Source: Nonomuraea helvata
Lineage (GTDB): Bacteria > Actinomycetota > Actinomycetes > Streptosporangiales > Streptosporangiaceae
Reading direction: 5' to 3'
DNA length: 64,000 bases
Assembly: GCF_039535785.1 (NCBI RefSeq)
Contig: NZ_BAAAXV010000009.1
Span: 1,798,001-1,862,000, forward strand
Within the stretch, counting starts at the first letter, position 1. The number at the start of each line of letters is the position of its first letter. Shown here piece by piece: positions 51,071 through 59,804 of the stretch. Under the pieces are notes generated by a model. It was not told where the DNA came from and did not search any database. It worked only from the letters and a program-made list of their open reading frames with translations. The position numbers were made by a program, and so were the translations under genes.

Positions 51071-51136
51071 ATGCCAGGAACGGAAGCTGTCACGGTCGAG
51101 AGGCTGTGCGAGGCGCCGCGCGGGGAGAAGCGATGA
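51071..51136 (+). CDS. 21-residue leader peptide coupled to yqaJ
   Basis: An ATG at 51071 is preceded by an AAGGAAAGGAAG purine run and opens MPGTEAVTVERLCEAPRGEKR; its stop overlaps the yqaJ start as ATGA. The position and coupling suggest a translated leader. It could be chance, since no homologue is known to me. Confidence 0.4.
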   Translation: MPGTEAVTVERLCEAPRGEKR

Positions 51137-52077
51137 CCGCGACGTTAGAGGCCGGTACGGCACGGCTGCTCGGCCGGTTCCGGCATGGCAGCCGCAACTG
51201 GCGCAACGCCCGCGAAGGCCGAGTCGGAGGATCGACGATCGCCGGGATCGCGGGCTTGTCCCCGTGGCAGTCGCAATTCTCCATCTGGTGCGAGATGGCC
51301 GCACTCATCCCCGCCAGCAAAGAGACCAAGGCGCAGGCCCGAGGACACCTCCTGGAGTCCACCGTACGGAGGTGGTTCGCCGCCCAGCATCCCGAATGGA
51401 AAGTTCGCACCGCCGGGACGTACGTGCATCAGGAGCGGGACTACCAGCTCGCCAATCCCGACGCGCTTTGCTACCAGGACGGTGCCCTGGTGGAAGGCGC
51501 CGAGTTCAAAACTGACGCCGACGCTGCCGGTTCCGGCTGGGGACGCCCTGGCAACGACCCCAGCCAGGTGCCCGTCTACTACCGCGCCCAGGTGCGGTGG
51601 TACATGGACGTGTTCGGCCTGCCCCGCTGGCGGGTCGTCCTCCTCGACGACCGGTTGACGTTCCGCGAATACGTCATCGAGCACGACCCCGTCGAGGCGG
51701 CGATCCTGCGCGACGCCGCCGAAGACTTCCTGGCCTCCCTCTTCTGGGATGAGATGCCGGAGCTGGACGACCACCCTGCCACCTACGCGGCGGTGCTCAA
51801 GCTGCATCCCGAGATCGACCGGAACGCCTCGGTGATCCTGCCGCACGAGCTGGCCTACAAGTACATCGACGCCCACCTCGGCCTCGAGGCGGCCGAGAAG
51901 CGCGTTCAGGCCGCGAACACCGAGGTGGCCGCGTTCATGGGGCAGGCCCGCCGCGCGCTGTGGGACGGCTACCGGGTGGCCCGCCGCCAGCTGTCCTCTG
52001 CCCGCACCCCGTACCTGCGCCCCGACGAGAAGATCGCCGGCATCCCCATCCCCGCGCCGCAGGAGTGCGCGGCATGA
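51133..52077 (+). CDS. YqaJ-type viral exonuclease
   Basis: The 314-residue protein starts after GGGGAGAAG. The lambda-exonuclease-like nuclease core shows Arg/Gly/Ser in WRNAREGRVGGSTIAGIAGL, then HLLESTVRRWFAAQHPEWKV, the catalytic Asp in ANPDALCYQDGALVEGAEFK (E-x-K motif), and VPVYYRAQVRWYMDVFGLPR. It trims double-stranded ends 5' to 3' for single-strand annealing. It overlaps the recT gene (ATGA), the usual exonuclease-annealase pair. Confidence 0.93.
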   Translation: MTATLEAGTARLLGRFRHGSRNWRNAREGRVGGSTIAGIAGLSPWQSQFSIWCEMAALIPASKETKAQARGHLLESTVRRWFAAQHPEWKVRTAGTYVHQERDYQLANPDALCYQDGALVEGAEFKTDADAAGSGWGRPGNDPSQVPVYYRAQVRWYMDVFGLPRWRVVLLDDRLTFREYVIEHDPVEAAILRDAAEDFLASLFWDEMPELDDHPATYAAVLKLHPEIDRNASVILPHELAYKYIDAHLGLEAAEKRVQAANTEVAAFMGQARRALWDGYRVARRQLSSARTPYLRPDEKIAGIPIPAPQECAA

Positions 52078-53423
52078 GCGGCTACCGCGAGGAGACCTGG
52101 GAGCAAGCCCAACCGCAGCGGCCCGGCCAGCCGACCGGGCAGGAGCTGCAACTGATCGAGGAGATGACGGCCGAGGTCCGCCGCCACCGCGACCACCTGG
52201 CGGCGGTGCTGCCGCGCGGCGCGACGCTGCAGCAGATCATGCAGGACGCCCTCAACTGCCTGCGCGACACCAAGGACCTGGCCTTGGTCCACCGGCCGAC
52301 GTTCGTGGGCGCGATGATGACGTGCGCAAGCCTCGGCCTACGGCCCGGCGTCCCCGGACTCGGCCACGCGTGGCTGCTCCCGTTCCGCAACGGCGAGGAA
52401 AACGGCCGTTTGGACGCCAAGCTGATCATCGGCTATCAGGGCTACAAGGATCTCGCATACCGGCATCCGAAGGTGGTGGCCGTCGAGTCGAAAGTCGTCC
52501 ACGCGGCCGACACGTTCGACATCGACATAGGCGAGAACCTGCTGACCCACAAGCCGCCGCCGCTGGGAGTACCGCGCGGTCCCGTGATCGGCTTCTACGC
52601 GCTGGCGAAGATCCAAGGCCCGTATGGCACCGAACGCATCCTCACCGAGCCGATGAGCCTTGCCGAAATGGAGGAGCACCGCGACCTCTACGCCATGCAC
52701 CGAAGGTGGGAGAACGGGCGTCGGGTCGTCGCTGGAACCTGGATCAGGCACTTCATCCCGATGGGGAAGAAGACCATGATCCGGGCGCGGCTTGTCAAGG
52801 AGATCCCGATCGCTCTCGACCTGGCCACGGCGCTGGCCGTCGACGAGGGGTTCCGAACCGACCTCAACCCTGACGCGGACCCGGCGCGCGTCACCAGGCA
52901 TCCGTCCGATGAGCCGCCACCAATCGACCCGCGGACCCCCGTCCGCGAAGCGGCCGTGATCCGGCCTCCGAAGCGGGACGGCGGCATCACCCCGGACCAA
53001 GACCGGCGCATCGCCCGGCTGATGCGCCAGCGCGGCATGACCAAGGAGGCCGCGCTGGACCTGGTGCAGCGGACCATCGGCGAGCGCCGGTCGGCCCGGC
53101 AGCTGTCCGAAGAGCAGGCGGCCAAGGTGATCGCGGCGATTGAGGCACTGCCCATCGATGGCGCAGTCCTCACTCCGGACCGCGAAGAGGCCGAACAGCG
53201 CATCGTCGCCCTGTTCGACGGCCTTGACTCGCTGCTCAGCGCTGAGCGCCGGGTGCGCGACCTATCGACGCTGCTCGGGCGGGACGTTCGCACCCCTGCG
53301 GATGTCACCCACGGGGAGCTGGGCGACATCGCCGACGTGCTGACCGCGTGCAAGGGCCAGACAGCCGAATGGGACGCCGCGGTCAAGGCGGCGGCCGACC
53401 AACGAAAGGCAGGCGTGACATGA
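52074..53423 (+). CDS. recT: RecT-family single-strand annealing protein
   Basis: The 449-residue protein has the RecT core in residues 40-260: FVGAMMTCASLGLRPGVPGL, HAWLLPFRNGEENGRLDAKL, IIGYQGYKDLAYRHPKVVAV, IPMGKKTMIRARLVKEIP. RecT anneals complementary single strands made by the exonuclease. The C-terminal 180 residues are an extension with a small helical domain (QDRRIARLMRQRGMTKEAAL). It is coupled to yqaJ and to the next gene by ATGA overlaps. Confidence 0.93.
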   Translation: MSGYREETWEQAQPQRPGQPTGQELQLIEEMTAEVRRHRDHLAAVLPRGATLQQIMQDALNCLRDTKDLALVHRPTFVGAMMTCASLGLRPGVPGLGHAWLLPFRNGEENGRLDAKLIIGYQGYKDLAYRHPKVVAVESKVVHAADTFDIDIGENLLTHKPPPLGVPRGPVIGFYALAKIQGPYGTERILTEPMSLAEMEEHRDLYAMHRRWENGRRVVAGTWIRHFIPMGKKTMIRARLVKEIPIALDLATALAVDEGFRTDLNPDADPARVTRHPSDEPPPIDPRTPVREAAVIRPPKRDGGITPDQDRRIARLMRQRGMTKEAALDLVQRTIGERRSARQLSEEQAAKVIAAIEALPIDGAVLTPDREEAEQRIVALFDGLDSLLSAERRVRDLSTLLGRDVRTPADVTHGELGDIADVLTACKGQTAEWDAAVKAAADQRKAGVT

Positions 53424-53887
53424 CCTCCAAGGCTCGGACGGGCATCGAGCACGGCACGGTGCGGGGCTGGCGGCAGCACCAGAGACGCCGGATACCCCTG
53501 AACGACGAGTGCGGGTGCCGGGAGGCCCGCCGGCAGGCGGACCAGGCCAGGAAGCTGGAAGCAGCGAACCAGCCGCCACCACCGCAGCTGACACCGCCGC
53601 CCGGCCTGTGGGCGCCCGCCCAGGACAGCCCAGCACTCGGCACGCCGATCAAAGGAAGGGAGCTGACGGAGGGCGACGTGATCGTCCACGTCGGACGGCA
53701 CTACCCGGTGGAGCGCTTCGACGCCTACTTCGGGTCCCTGCGCAACGAACTCGGCCATGAAACCCGCACTGCCGTCTGTGGCACCTGGGAGATGGCGATC
53801 GGCCCTGACGCGACGATCCACATTGTGCCCCGCGACGAGCGGTTCTGCCCCCCGTACGCGCACGCCAGGGACGCCTGTCAGCCCTGA
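53420..53887 (+). CDS. Hypothetical protein of the recombination operon
   Basis: The 155-residue protein opens MTSKARTGIEHGTVRGWRQH and continues RRRIPLNDECGCREARR, a basic helix plus C-x-C pattern seen in many actinophage proteins (a possible short zinc finger). The C-terminal part EGDVIVHVGRHYPVERFDAY is beta-rich. It overlaps recT by four bases. Function unknown. Confidence 0.6.
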   Translation: MTSKARTGIEHGTVRGWRQHQRRRIPLNDECGCREARRQADQARKLEAANQPPPPQLTPPPGLWAPAQDSPALGTPIKGRELTEGDVIVHVGRHYPVERFDAYFGSLRNELGHETRTAVCGTWEMAIGPDATIHIVPRDERFCPPYAHARDACQP

Positions 53888-54355
53888 CGCTCGGCCGAAG
53901 CGGACGACCGATCGGCGGCCTCGGCCCCGCCCCGGGGCCGCCGCATCTCGCCGACCGCAGCCTCGCGACGAAGAGCACCCACCACTACCAGCGGCCGACT
54001 CGCAACGAACGGGTGACCGGGATGGCCAGGGCCACGAGACGCCTCACGGGCGGACAGGAACCACTGTCCGTTCCGGATGAACCTGTCGGCGGCGGTATGC
54101 ACTGAGCTGTGGTTTGACAAGTACGTGTGCACGCTGCCGGTCCCAGTTGTTCACCTCAACCTGACGGATTCCGTGGCCTGCAAGGTGAAGACGAACGTCG
54201 CGCCTTTCCCGACTCCTTAGCGCCCGCCTGAACTGATGTCACAATATGCAACTGATAGACTACTTAGAGTTCAAGTCGGGTGGACCCCTGCGAACAGGCG
54301 CACACCCATACGACGAGAACCCGTGTGGTGGCGCTGTCGCGGAGGTGGAGAAGCC
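53888..54355. other. 468-base stretch without a confident gene
   Basis: The GC-rich first half holds a 55-base sequence that recurs in degenerate form at 57107-57163; the second half is lower in GC (CACAATATGCAACTGATAG near 54241). No convincing frame was found; minus-strand frames here lack ribosome sites. It is probably the edge of an inserted cargo module. Confidence 0.5.
53989..54043 (+). repeat. Degenerate direct repeat, left copy
   Basis: Contains CGCAACGAACGGGTGACC and GGGCCACGAGACGCC. About four fifths of its positions match 57107-57163 when one-base gaps are allowed. The two copies flank the LLM/multicopper oxidase genes. Confidence 0.65.
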
Positions 54356-55198
54356 ATGAAGGTTGGTCTTGGCCTGCCGATCAGCGACCTTCCGTCGTTG
54401 CTGACCTGGGCGCGGCGCGCGGAAGCCGGGCCGTTCACCACGCTGGGGCTGCTCGATCGCATCGTCTATGACAACCCCGAGCCGCTGGTCACTCTGGCCG
54501 CTATCGCCGCAGCCACCACCAGGATCCGCGTGCAGACCGAGGTGTTGCTCGCGCCAGTGCGCGAGCCGGTGCTGCTGGCCAAGCAGAGCGCGACCCTGGA
54601 CCGGATGTCCGGCGGGCGTCTCACCCTTGGTGTCGGCGTGGGCGCACGCCCGGAGGATTTTCTGGCGGTGGGCGCGGAGTATGCGATGCGGGGCCGCCGG
54701 GTCGATGAGATGATGCCGGTCCTGAAGCGGATCTGGTCGGGTCGACCCTACGGTGATCAGGTGGGTCCCATCGGCCCTGCCCCCGCCCGCGAGAACGGTC
54801 CGGAGCTCCTGTTCGGCGGCTTCGTCCCGGCTGCTCTCAAGCGCGTCGCGCGCTGGGGCGACGGCTATCTCAGCGCCACGCCCGTCGAGCGCACCGACCA
54901 GTTGTTCCGCACGGCCGAAAAGGAGTGGGCCGCGGCCGGACGTGCGGGCAGGCCGCGCCTTGTCGGCCAGGTCAACGTGGTCTTGGGGCCGCAGAGCGTG
55001 GTCGAGGACGCCAAGCAGGCGATCGACTCCTACTACGCGTCCCTGGCCGGCTCGTACGAGGTCCATATGGTGACGACTGCGGACCAGATCCGCAGCGCGA
55101 TCAGCGGGTTCGCCGATCTCGGCGCCGACGAGGTGATGCTCTACTGCTGGGCTCACGACCCGGATCAAGTCGATCGCCTGGCCGACCTCGTGGCCTGA
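54356..55198 (+). CDS. LLM-class (F420-dependent type) oxidoreductase
   Basis: The 280-residue TIM-barrel protein starts MKVGLGLPISDLPSLLTWAR after GGTGGAG. Luciferase-like landmarks are LLDRIVYDNPEPLVTLAAIA, TTRIRVQTEVLLAPVREPVL, and SGGRLTLGVGVGARPEDFLA. Actinobacterial members mostly use coenzyme F420; FMN use cannot be excluded. The substrate is unknown. It is an odd cargo gene among phage-type genes and convergent with the copper oxidase gene. Confidence 0.9.
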   Translation: MKVGLGLPISDLPSLLTWARRAEAGPFTTLGLLDRIVYDNPEPLVTLAAIAAATTRIRVQTEVLLAPVREPVLLAKQSATLDRMSGGRLTLGVGVGARPEDFLAVGAEYAMRGRRVDEMMPVLKRIWSGRPYGDQVGPIGPAPARENGPELLFGGFVPAALKRVARWGDGYLSATPVERTDQLFRTAEKEWAAAGRAGRPRLVGQVNVVLGPQSVVEDAKQAIDSYYASLAGSYEVHMVTTADQIRSAISGFADLGADEVMLYCWAHDPDQVDRLADLVA

Positions 55199-55394
55199 CC
55201 CGCCACCGGCGACATCCCGCAACGACCTGCGTGGCCGCTGCAGGCTGGAGGCGGTGAACGGCCCGTCCGGAGGCGTCTCTCGCCTCGCCTGAGGGAGTCC
55301 CGGCATGGCGGCCATCGGGCGGCCCTTATGGCCGAAGCATGCCGCAGACCTACCGCCGCCGGGTCTACCAGATCAACCGACCCGGTAACCGCCC

Positions 55395-56837
55395 TTAGCG
55401 GACGACCTCGATGTTGGCCATCATGCCGCGGTCCTCGTGGTTGAGGATGTGGCAGTGCAGCGGGTACTTCCCGACGAAATCCCTGAACCTCGTCCTCATC
55501 ACCACTTCGCCGCGTGCGGGGAGCTGCACCGTGTCCTGCCAGTTACGGGCGTCGTACGGCCTGCCGTTCACGCTGATCACCTGGAAATCGTTGACGTGCA
55601 CGTGGAAGGTGTGCTCCTCGTTGGCGAGGTTGCGCACCCGCCACTCCTCGGTGGTGTTCAGCCTCGCCCGCACGTCGATCCGGTTCGGATCGAACAACTT
55701 GCCGTTGATGAAGAACTGGTCGGCGCGGGTGTTTTCCGAGAACGTGATGACCCGCCGCTGGGCGATGGGATCCTTCCTCAGGTCGTCGAAGTACCGGGCC
55801 GCGAACGTCGTGGGCAGGCGTGCGGGCGTCACGGCGCGCCCCGCGGACACCAGGGTGGCCAGGGTCGCCTCAGGGTAGGAGTCGCCGTCCTTGCCGGTGC
55901 TGTAGGGCTGGGTCACCAGGCGGGTACGGCCGGCCGGCGGCCCCTGCACGAGCACGTCCCACCGGCTGCCAGGAGGCATGAGCAGCATGTCGGTGCTCCA
56001 AACCCTGGCAACGGGATTGGCGTCCTGGGCGATGACGTGGAAGCGCACGCCCTGAAGCTGGACGTTGTAGGCGATGTCGGCGCCGATGTTGGCCAGCCGC
56101 CACATCTGCGTCTCGCCGGGCCGGATGTGGATGATCGGATTGATGAGCCCGTTCACGGTCCGGGTGGTCGGAGCGTTGCTGTCGATGTTCGCCGTCGGTA
56201 TCGCCCCCGCGTGCACCTGAAAGTCCTTCAGCGCGATGAGCAGCTCGGCCGTGTCATGGAGGTCGGACGGCAGGTACCGGTTCAGCCCCTCGATCACGAT
56301 CGCGCCCGACAGCCCGGCGAACACCTGCGCCTCCGAGAGCGGGTGCGCGTGGGAGTGGTACCAGTACGTGCCCGGTGCCAGGTCCTCGGGCAGCCGGTAG
56401 GTGTAGTGGTAGGTCTTGCCCGGCATGATGTGCAGGTAGATGTTGTCGGAGCTGTCCCTCGGTGAGACGTGCCAGCCGTGCGTGTGCAGGTTGGTGTGCT
56501 CGCCCAGCCGGTTCACCAGCTCCAGGTCGAGGCGGTCGCCGGGAAACAGGCGCAGCGTCGGCGGCATGTAGTCGCCGTTGTAGGTCAACGCGCGGATGTC
56601 TTGGCCTGCGAGCCGTACCACGCGTTGCTCCACGACCAGCCGCACGTGCAGGCGGCCGTTGCGGCTCGACAACTCGCGCGGCTGGCGGAAGGCCGGCTGC
56701 GCCTGCGCGGTCGGGGTGGCCGGACTCGCCGGACCGGCAGGACCGCCGGGGACGGCCTCCATCGTGGCGGCGGTGCCGCAGCCGGTCGCCACCAGCAGGG
56801 CCAGCCCCAGCAAGAGGACGGCTCTGGACAGGGCCAT
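55395..56837 (-). CDS. Multicopper oxidase lipoprotein
   Basis: The 480-residue protein starts MALSRAVLLLGLALLVATGC after AGGAGC. The signal peptide ends in a lipobox (ATGC, Cys20), so it is an exported, membrane-anchored lipoprotein. All four copper motifs are visible: HTHGWH (118-123), WYHSHAH (159-165), HTFHVH near 410 and HCHILNHEDRGMM near 460, the last with a Met axial ligand. Laccase/bilirubin-oxidase-like enzymes oxidise phenols or Cu(I) and reduce oxygen to water. Possible roles are copper tolerance or metabolite oxidation. The adjacent LLM gene is convergent. Confidence 0.93.
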   Translation of the reverse strand: MALSRAVLLLGLALLVATGCGTAATMEAVPGGPAGPASPATPTAQAQPAFRQPRELSSRNGRLHVRLVVEQRVVRLAGQDIRALTYNGDYMPPTLRLFPGDRLDLELVNRLGEHTNLHTHGWHVSPRDSSDNIYLHIMPGKTYHYTYRLPEDLAPGTYWYHSHAHPLSEAQVFAGLSGAIVIEGLNRYLPSDLHDTAELLIALKDFQVHAGAIPTANIDSNAPTTRTVNGLINPIIHIRPGETQMWRLANIGADIAYNVQLQGVRFHVIAQDANPVARVWSTDMLLMPPGSRWDVLVQGPPAGRTRLVTQPYSTGKDGDSYPEATLATLVSAGRAVTPARLPTTFAARYFDDLRKDPIAQRRVITFSENTRADQFFINGKLFDPNRIDVRARLNTTEEWRVRNLANEEHTFHVHVNDFQVISVNGRPYDARNWQDTVQLPARGEVVMRTRFRDFVGKYPLHCHILNHEDRGMMANIEVVR

Positions 56838-57106
56838 GGCGCTCCTTGTCAACGACGTGGACAGCCACGTGGATGCCCGGCGTCGGCCCGCCCACACTGG
56901 AGCTGACCCGCATTTTCACAAAGATTGGCCGGTCCCGACCGCCGTTGGAGCAGGCTGTGCTACAGGGCGCGCGGCACGGCCCTCCGGTCCTGTCCCGGGT
57001 GAACGGGCTTCGACGACCACGCTGGGGACATGGTTCTCAAGATGGGCCAGAAGGCGCCGGAGTTTTTCCTGGACGCCCCGTGGCGCTCCCCTACCTGAAC
57101 CCCCGC

Positions 57107-57163
57107 CAGCGGCCCGACCCGCAACGAACAGGGTGGCCGCGATGGCTCGGGCCACGAGACGCC
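57107..57163 (+). repeat. Degenerate direct repeat, right copy
   Basis: Contains CGCAACGAACAGGGTGGCC and GGGCCACGAGACGCC, matching the left copy at 53989-54043. Downstream, GTGTGACGCTGCCGAT (57246-57261) also resembles GTGTGCACGCTGCCGGT beyond the left copy, so the duplication may extend about 150 bases. Confidence 0.6.
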
Positions 57164-57230
57164 CAGCCCGCGGCGAGCGCACACGTGACCTGCCGCCCCG
57201 AAAACGTCCGTTTGACGATCGCCGATTTGA

Positions 57231-57254
57231 TATCAACATCATATTGTGTGACGC
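57231..57254 (+). promoter_or_regulatory. Element palindrome, copy 2 (partial)
   Basis: TATCAA, two bases, then TCATAT: the left half of the repeated motif, with a poor right half. It ends seven bases before the ATG at 57262, the same spacing as copy 3 has to its gene. Confidence 0.45.
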
Positions 57255-57261
57255 TGCCGAT

Positions 57262-57723
57262 ATGGCGACGGCATGGGCGGAGAGGGAAGCCGCACGGGTG
57301 GGCCTCAAGGAGGCTTACGACAAGAAGGAGGCGGCTAAGGCCGCCGTCACGCAAGCCGTGGTCGATGCACGCGGTGTGCGGGTCACCTGGAAGAAGATTG
57401 CCGACGAGCTCGGCGTGGAGCCCTCCAACGCGACCCGCAAGTACAAGCCGTCCGTTGACAAGATGGAGCCGGCGAACACGTGGGAGAACGAGCCCGACCC
57501 TGAGTTGCTGGCGCTCGCCGCTGTCCGGGACGCCGTCAGAAAGCACAAGGAGGCGGTGCGGGCCGAGCTGCTCGCCGTGGCCGCCGCCCGCGCCCTCGAG
57601 GTGACGTGGAAAGAGATCGGTGAGGCGGTGAAGATGGCGGAGCCGAACGCGTTCGTTAAGTACACCGCCCTCCTGGAGGAGAAGCGCGTTGTAACGGTGC
57701 GCGGCGAACCGCCAGCGGAGTGA
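57262..57723 (+). CDS. Helical protein with two HTH-like repeats
   Basis: The 153-residue protein starts MATAWAEREAARVGLKEAYD. Two similar segments recur about 80 residues apart: RVTWKKIADELGVEPSNATR and EVTWKEIGEAVKMAEPNAFV, each preceded by a long charged helix. They look like duplicated helix-turn-helix units. No ribosome site precedes the ATG, so a leaderless mRNA is possible. Function not recognised, DNA binding inferred. Confidence 0.6.
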   Translation: MATAWAEREAARVGLKEAYDKKEAAKAAVTQAVVDARGVRVTWKKIADELGVEPSNATRKYKPSVDKMEPANTWENEPDPELLALAAVRDAVRKHKEAVRAELLAVAAARALEVTWKEIGEAVKMAEPNAFVKYTALLEEKRVVTVRGEPPAE

Positions 57724-57830
57724 CGTCGCCCGCGACATCGACGCCCCTGCAGCCTGCCAGGCGCAGGGGCGTCGTCGACTCTATGTCTTGACCTGCGATT
57801 TTTGTCCAATCCGTGCCCGTTCACTATAGA

Positions 57831-57854
57831 TATCAATATCATAAAATCCTATGA
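57831..57854 (+). promoter_or_regulatory. Element palindrome, copy 3
   Basis: TATCAA, two bases, then TCATAA-AATC-CTATGA (57839-57854), one mismatch from the perfect palindrome. It ends seven bases before the ATG at 57862, which has no ribosome site, so it may overlap a leaderless promoter (TATGAT at 57850-57855). Confidence 0.65.
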
Positions 57855-57861
57855 TGAAGTT

Positions 57862-58188
57862 ATGAATCTTTCGATCACCCTCGATATGACGATTCCCCAC
57901 GCCCTCGGCGAATGGACGCTGGCCGAAGCCGTCGAATCGCTCAAGCGCCAGCGCTGGACCAGCCTGCTGGAGAACACGCCAGAGGACATCAGCGAGCACG
58001 AACTGACGTTCCGTCGGGCCGTCCGCCACGGCCGCACCCCCACCATCGGCGAAGTGCTGGCCGCCTACTACGTCGCCGCGATGGAGCAACTCGACAAGGA
58101 GTACTACGAGGACGAAGCCATCACCAACGGCCAGTACCGGTACCGCAAGTCGGAGATCCGGCGACTCGTGTTCCGTAAGGCGGTGTGA
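57862..58188 (+). CDS. Small hypothetical element protein
   Basis: The 108-residue protein starts MNLSITLDMTIPHALGEWTL. A longer reading from 57802 runs through the palindrome and is rejected. The acidic helices EAVESLKRQRWTSLLENTPE and IGEVLAAYYVAAMEQLDKEY dominate. It overlaps the next gene (GTGA). Not recognised. Confidence 0.6.
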   Translation: MNLSITLDMTIPHALGEWTLAEAVESLKRQRWTSLLENTPEDISEHELTFRRAVRHGRTPTIGEVLAAYYVAAMEQLDKEYYEDEAITNGQYRYRKSEIRRLVFRKAV

Positions 58189-58430
58189 CGATGGCCAGGT
58201 ACTGGCTCGCGTGCAGCGGACCATGCGGCGACCAACAGGGCCGCACCTGGTGCCAGGTGCCGCAGTGCGCTGGCCATGCGGACAAGCGCGTGCGCGTGGC
58301 CCGGCGCCGAGGCCGGGATCGGACCCCCTTCGAGACCAACTTCTGCAACGGATGCAGCAGAAACGGCACGAGGAAGCTCGCAGTGATCGCCGTCGTGGGC
58401 GACGCGCCACGCCGCCGCGAGGAAGCGTGA
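58185..58430 (+). CDS. Small cysteine-rich protein
   Basis: The 81-residue protein (GTG at 58185 or ATG at 58191) has three Cys clusters: ACSGPCGDQ, WCQVPQCAGH and FCNGCSRNG, suggesting one or two zinc ribbons. It is coupled to its neighbours in a run of small genes. Confidence 0.55.
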   Translation: MTMARYWLACSGPCGDQQGRTWCQVPQCAGHADKRVRVARRRGRDRTPFETNFCNGCSRNGTRKLAVIAVVGDAPRRREEA

Positions 58431-58431
58431 C

Positions 58432-58755
58432 ATGACGCACTGGTACATCGTCAACGAAGACGACGGGATCGTCCGTCGCGAGCCGACCCGCGCAGCCCTG
58501 GTCAGGTGGGCAAGGTTTGCCTACGAGGGCCACGTCCTGCCCGGCAAGAAGCGCGTCAACGACGGCCACTACCGATACGCCATCGGCGCCGACCGCGACG
58601 ACTACCGCCTCGTCAGCGTCTTCCGCCGTGACGCCCTGAAGCACACCGCTTACGACCTGGACCAGGAGCCGCTGTACCCGTACCCGAACGACCCCTGGCA
58701 GCTCGGGCCGCGCGGCTCCGACTGCAGCCGCAGCGACGATGGACAGGAGGGCTAA
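58432..58755 (+). CDS. Small hypothetical element protein
   Basis: The 107-residue protein starts MTHWYIVNEDDGIVRREPTR one base after the previous stop. It has an alpha/beta pattern and a DDYRLVSVFRRDALKHTAYD segment. Not recognised. Confidence 0.55.
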   Translation: MTHWYIVNEDDGIVRREPTRAALVRWARFAYEGHVLPGKKRVNDGHYRYAIGADRDDYRLVSVFRRDALKHTAYDLDQEPLYPYPNDPWQLGPRGSDCSRSDDGQEG

Positions 58756-58758
58756 GCC

Positions 58759-59178
58759 ATGCTCGGTGACCGGATCAAGCTGTACTGGGACCTGCACACT
58801 CACGCCTGGTCGATCGTCGCGCTCCGCGGGGACCGAAAGGGCCGGGTGGTTGGGAAAGCCGACAACGTGACGCTGGCCGGCGTAACCTTCAGGGTCTCCG
58901 CGCCAGGCCGGGCTGACTCGCACCGGCGTGGCCATCGAACGGTCCACGCGTGGGTGCTCGGCACGGTGGTGTCGATCGACCGAAAGATCGACGTCAGCGG
59001 CATGATCAAGATCACATACAACTGGGCTGCGGACAGGGCCTCGACATTCGAGACCCCCGACGGAACCCCGATGTTCTGGGCGCCGCTCGTTCTCATCGCC
59101 CGCGACCCTCGCAAGAAGGAGCACGGGTACGGGTGGGTGGCCTCCGGAAACGGCGGACCGGAGGCGGCGCGATCATGA
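58759..59178 (+). CDS. Small beta-rich element protein
   Basis: The 139-residue protein starts MLGDRIKLYWDLHTHAWSIV. The repeated pattern of short strands (RVVGKADNVTLAGVTFRV, RTVHAWVLGTVVSID) suggests a barrel-like fold. It overlaps the next gene by four bases. Function unknown. Confidence 0.55.
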   Translation: MLGDRIKLYWDLHTHAWSIVALRGDRKGRVVGKADNVTLAGVTFRVSAPGRADSHRRGHRTVHAWVLGTVVSIDRKIDVSGMIKITYNWAADRASTFETPDGTPMFWAPLVLIARDPRKKEHGYGWVASGNGGPEAARS

Positions 59179-59699
59179 CCGCCCTGATTCTCCTGACATG
59201 CGAGAAGCACCCCACCGTGATGGGGTGCGACGACGACAAAGCGTTCGCCGTCGAGACCGTCTCGGCTGCTCGCGTCCTGTGGGCGGCGAGGCACCCGAAC
59301 AAGGCCGACACCAAGTTGGCCCGGGTGAGGCTCGGCTGTGAGATCGCGGGCTGCGGAAACCTTCTGTCCTTCCCCGCCGACAGCATCACCGAGGGACGGA
59401 TATTCGCCTCCAGGCACCAACGCGGCTGGTATCTCGCCCGGCGGGCGGGCGGACGCCTCATCGACGGCTGCCAGTGGCACCTCGGCTCGTGCTGCGTCCA
59501 CCACGCAGACCGCTCCTGGGAGAGATTTCGCCCTCATCCGACCCTCGACCCGGGGGCCGTGCTGCCCGGCGACCCCGACTTTCCAGGGCAGGCGCGAACT
59601 GGCCAGCTCGACTTGTTTGACCTCCAGCATCGGCCACTTCGCCGGAACCAAGATGATCTCCATCAATCGGATGCGGCAAAGCCGGCCGGAGAGCGATAG
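59175..59699 (+). CDS. Hypothetical element protein with Cys/His pairs
   Basis: The 174-residue protein starts MTALILLTCEKHPTVMGCDD. Cys and His residues are spread (TCEKH, GCEIAGCG, CQWHLGSCCVHH), again suggesting metal binding. It ends the small-gene operon; an AT-rich spacer with a palindrome copy follows. Confidence 0.55.
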   Translation: MTALILLTCEKHPTVMGCDDDKAFAVETVSAARVLWAARHPNKADTKLARVRLGCEIAGCGNLLSFPADSITEGRIFASRHQRGWYLARRAGGRLIDGCQWHLGSCCVHHADRSWERFRPHPTLDPGAVLPGDPDFPGQARTGQLDLFDLQHRPLRRNQDDLHQSDAAKPAGER

Positions 59700-59745
59700 A
59701 GCTCCAGCGTGCTATTTCCGCAGGTCAGAGCCATATTCAACTTGC

Positions 59746-59769
59746 TATCAAATTCATAAAATGTTATGG
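59746..59769 (+). promoter_or_regulatory. Element palindrome, copy 4
   Basis: TATCAA, two bases, then TCATAA-AATG-TTATGG (59754-59769), one mismatch from the perfect palindrome. It lies 36 bases before the HTH-SWIM gene. Confidence 0.65.
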
Positions 59770-59804
59770 TTGGAACATGATCAATTAAGTGAAAGGAGTC
59801 CGAG

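Noticed and set aside
53878..54132. 84-residue minus-strand frame in the gap after the recombination operon
   Set aside because: No ribosome site, Arg/Gly/Ala-rich composition, and it spans the degenerate direct repeat; not supported as a gene.
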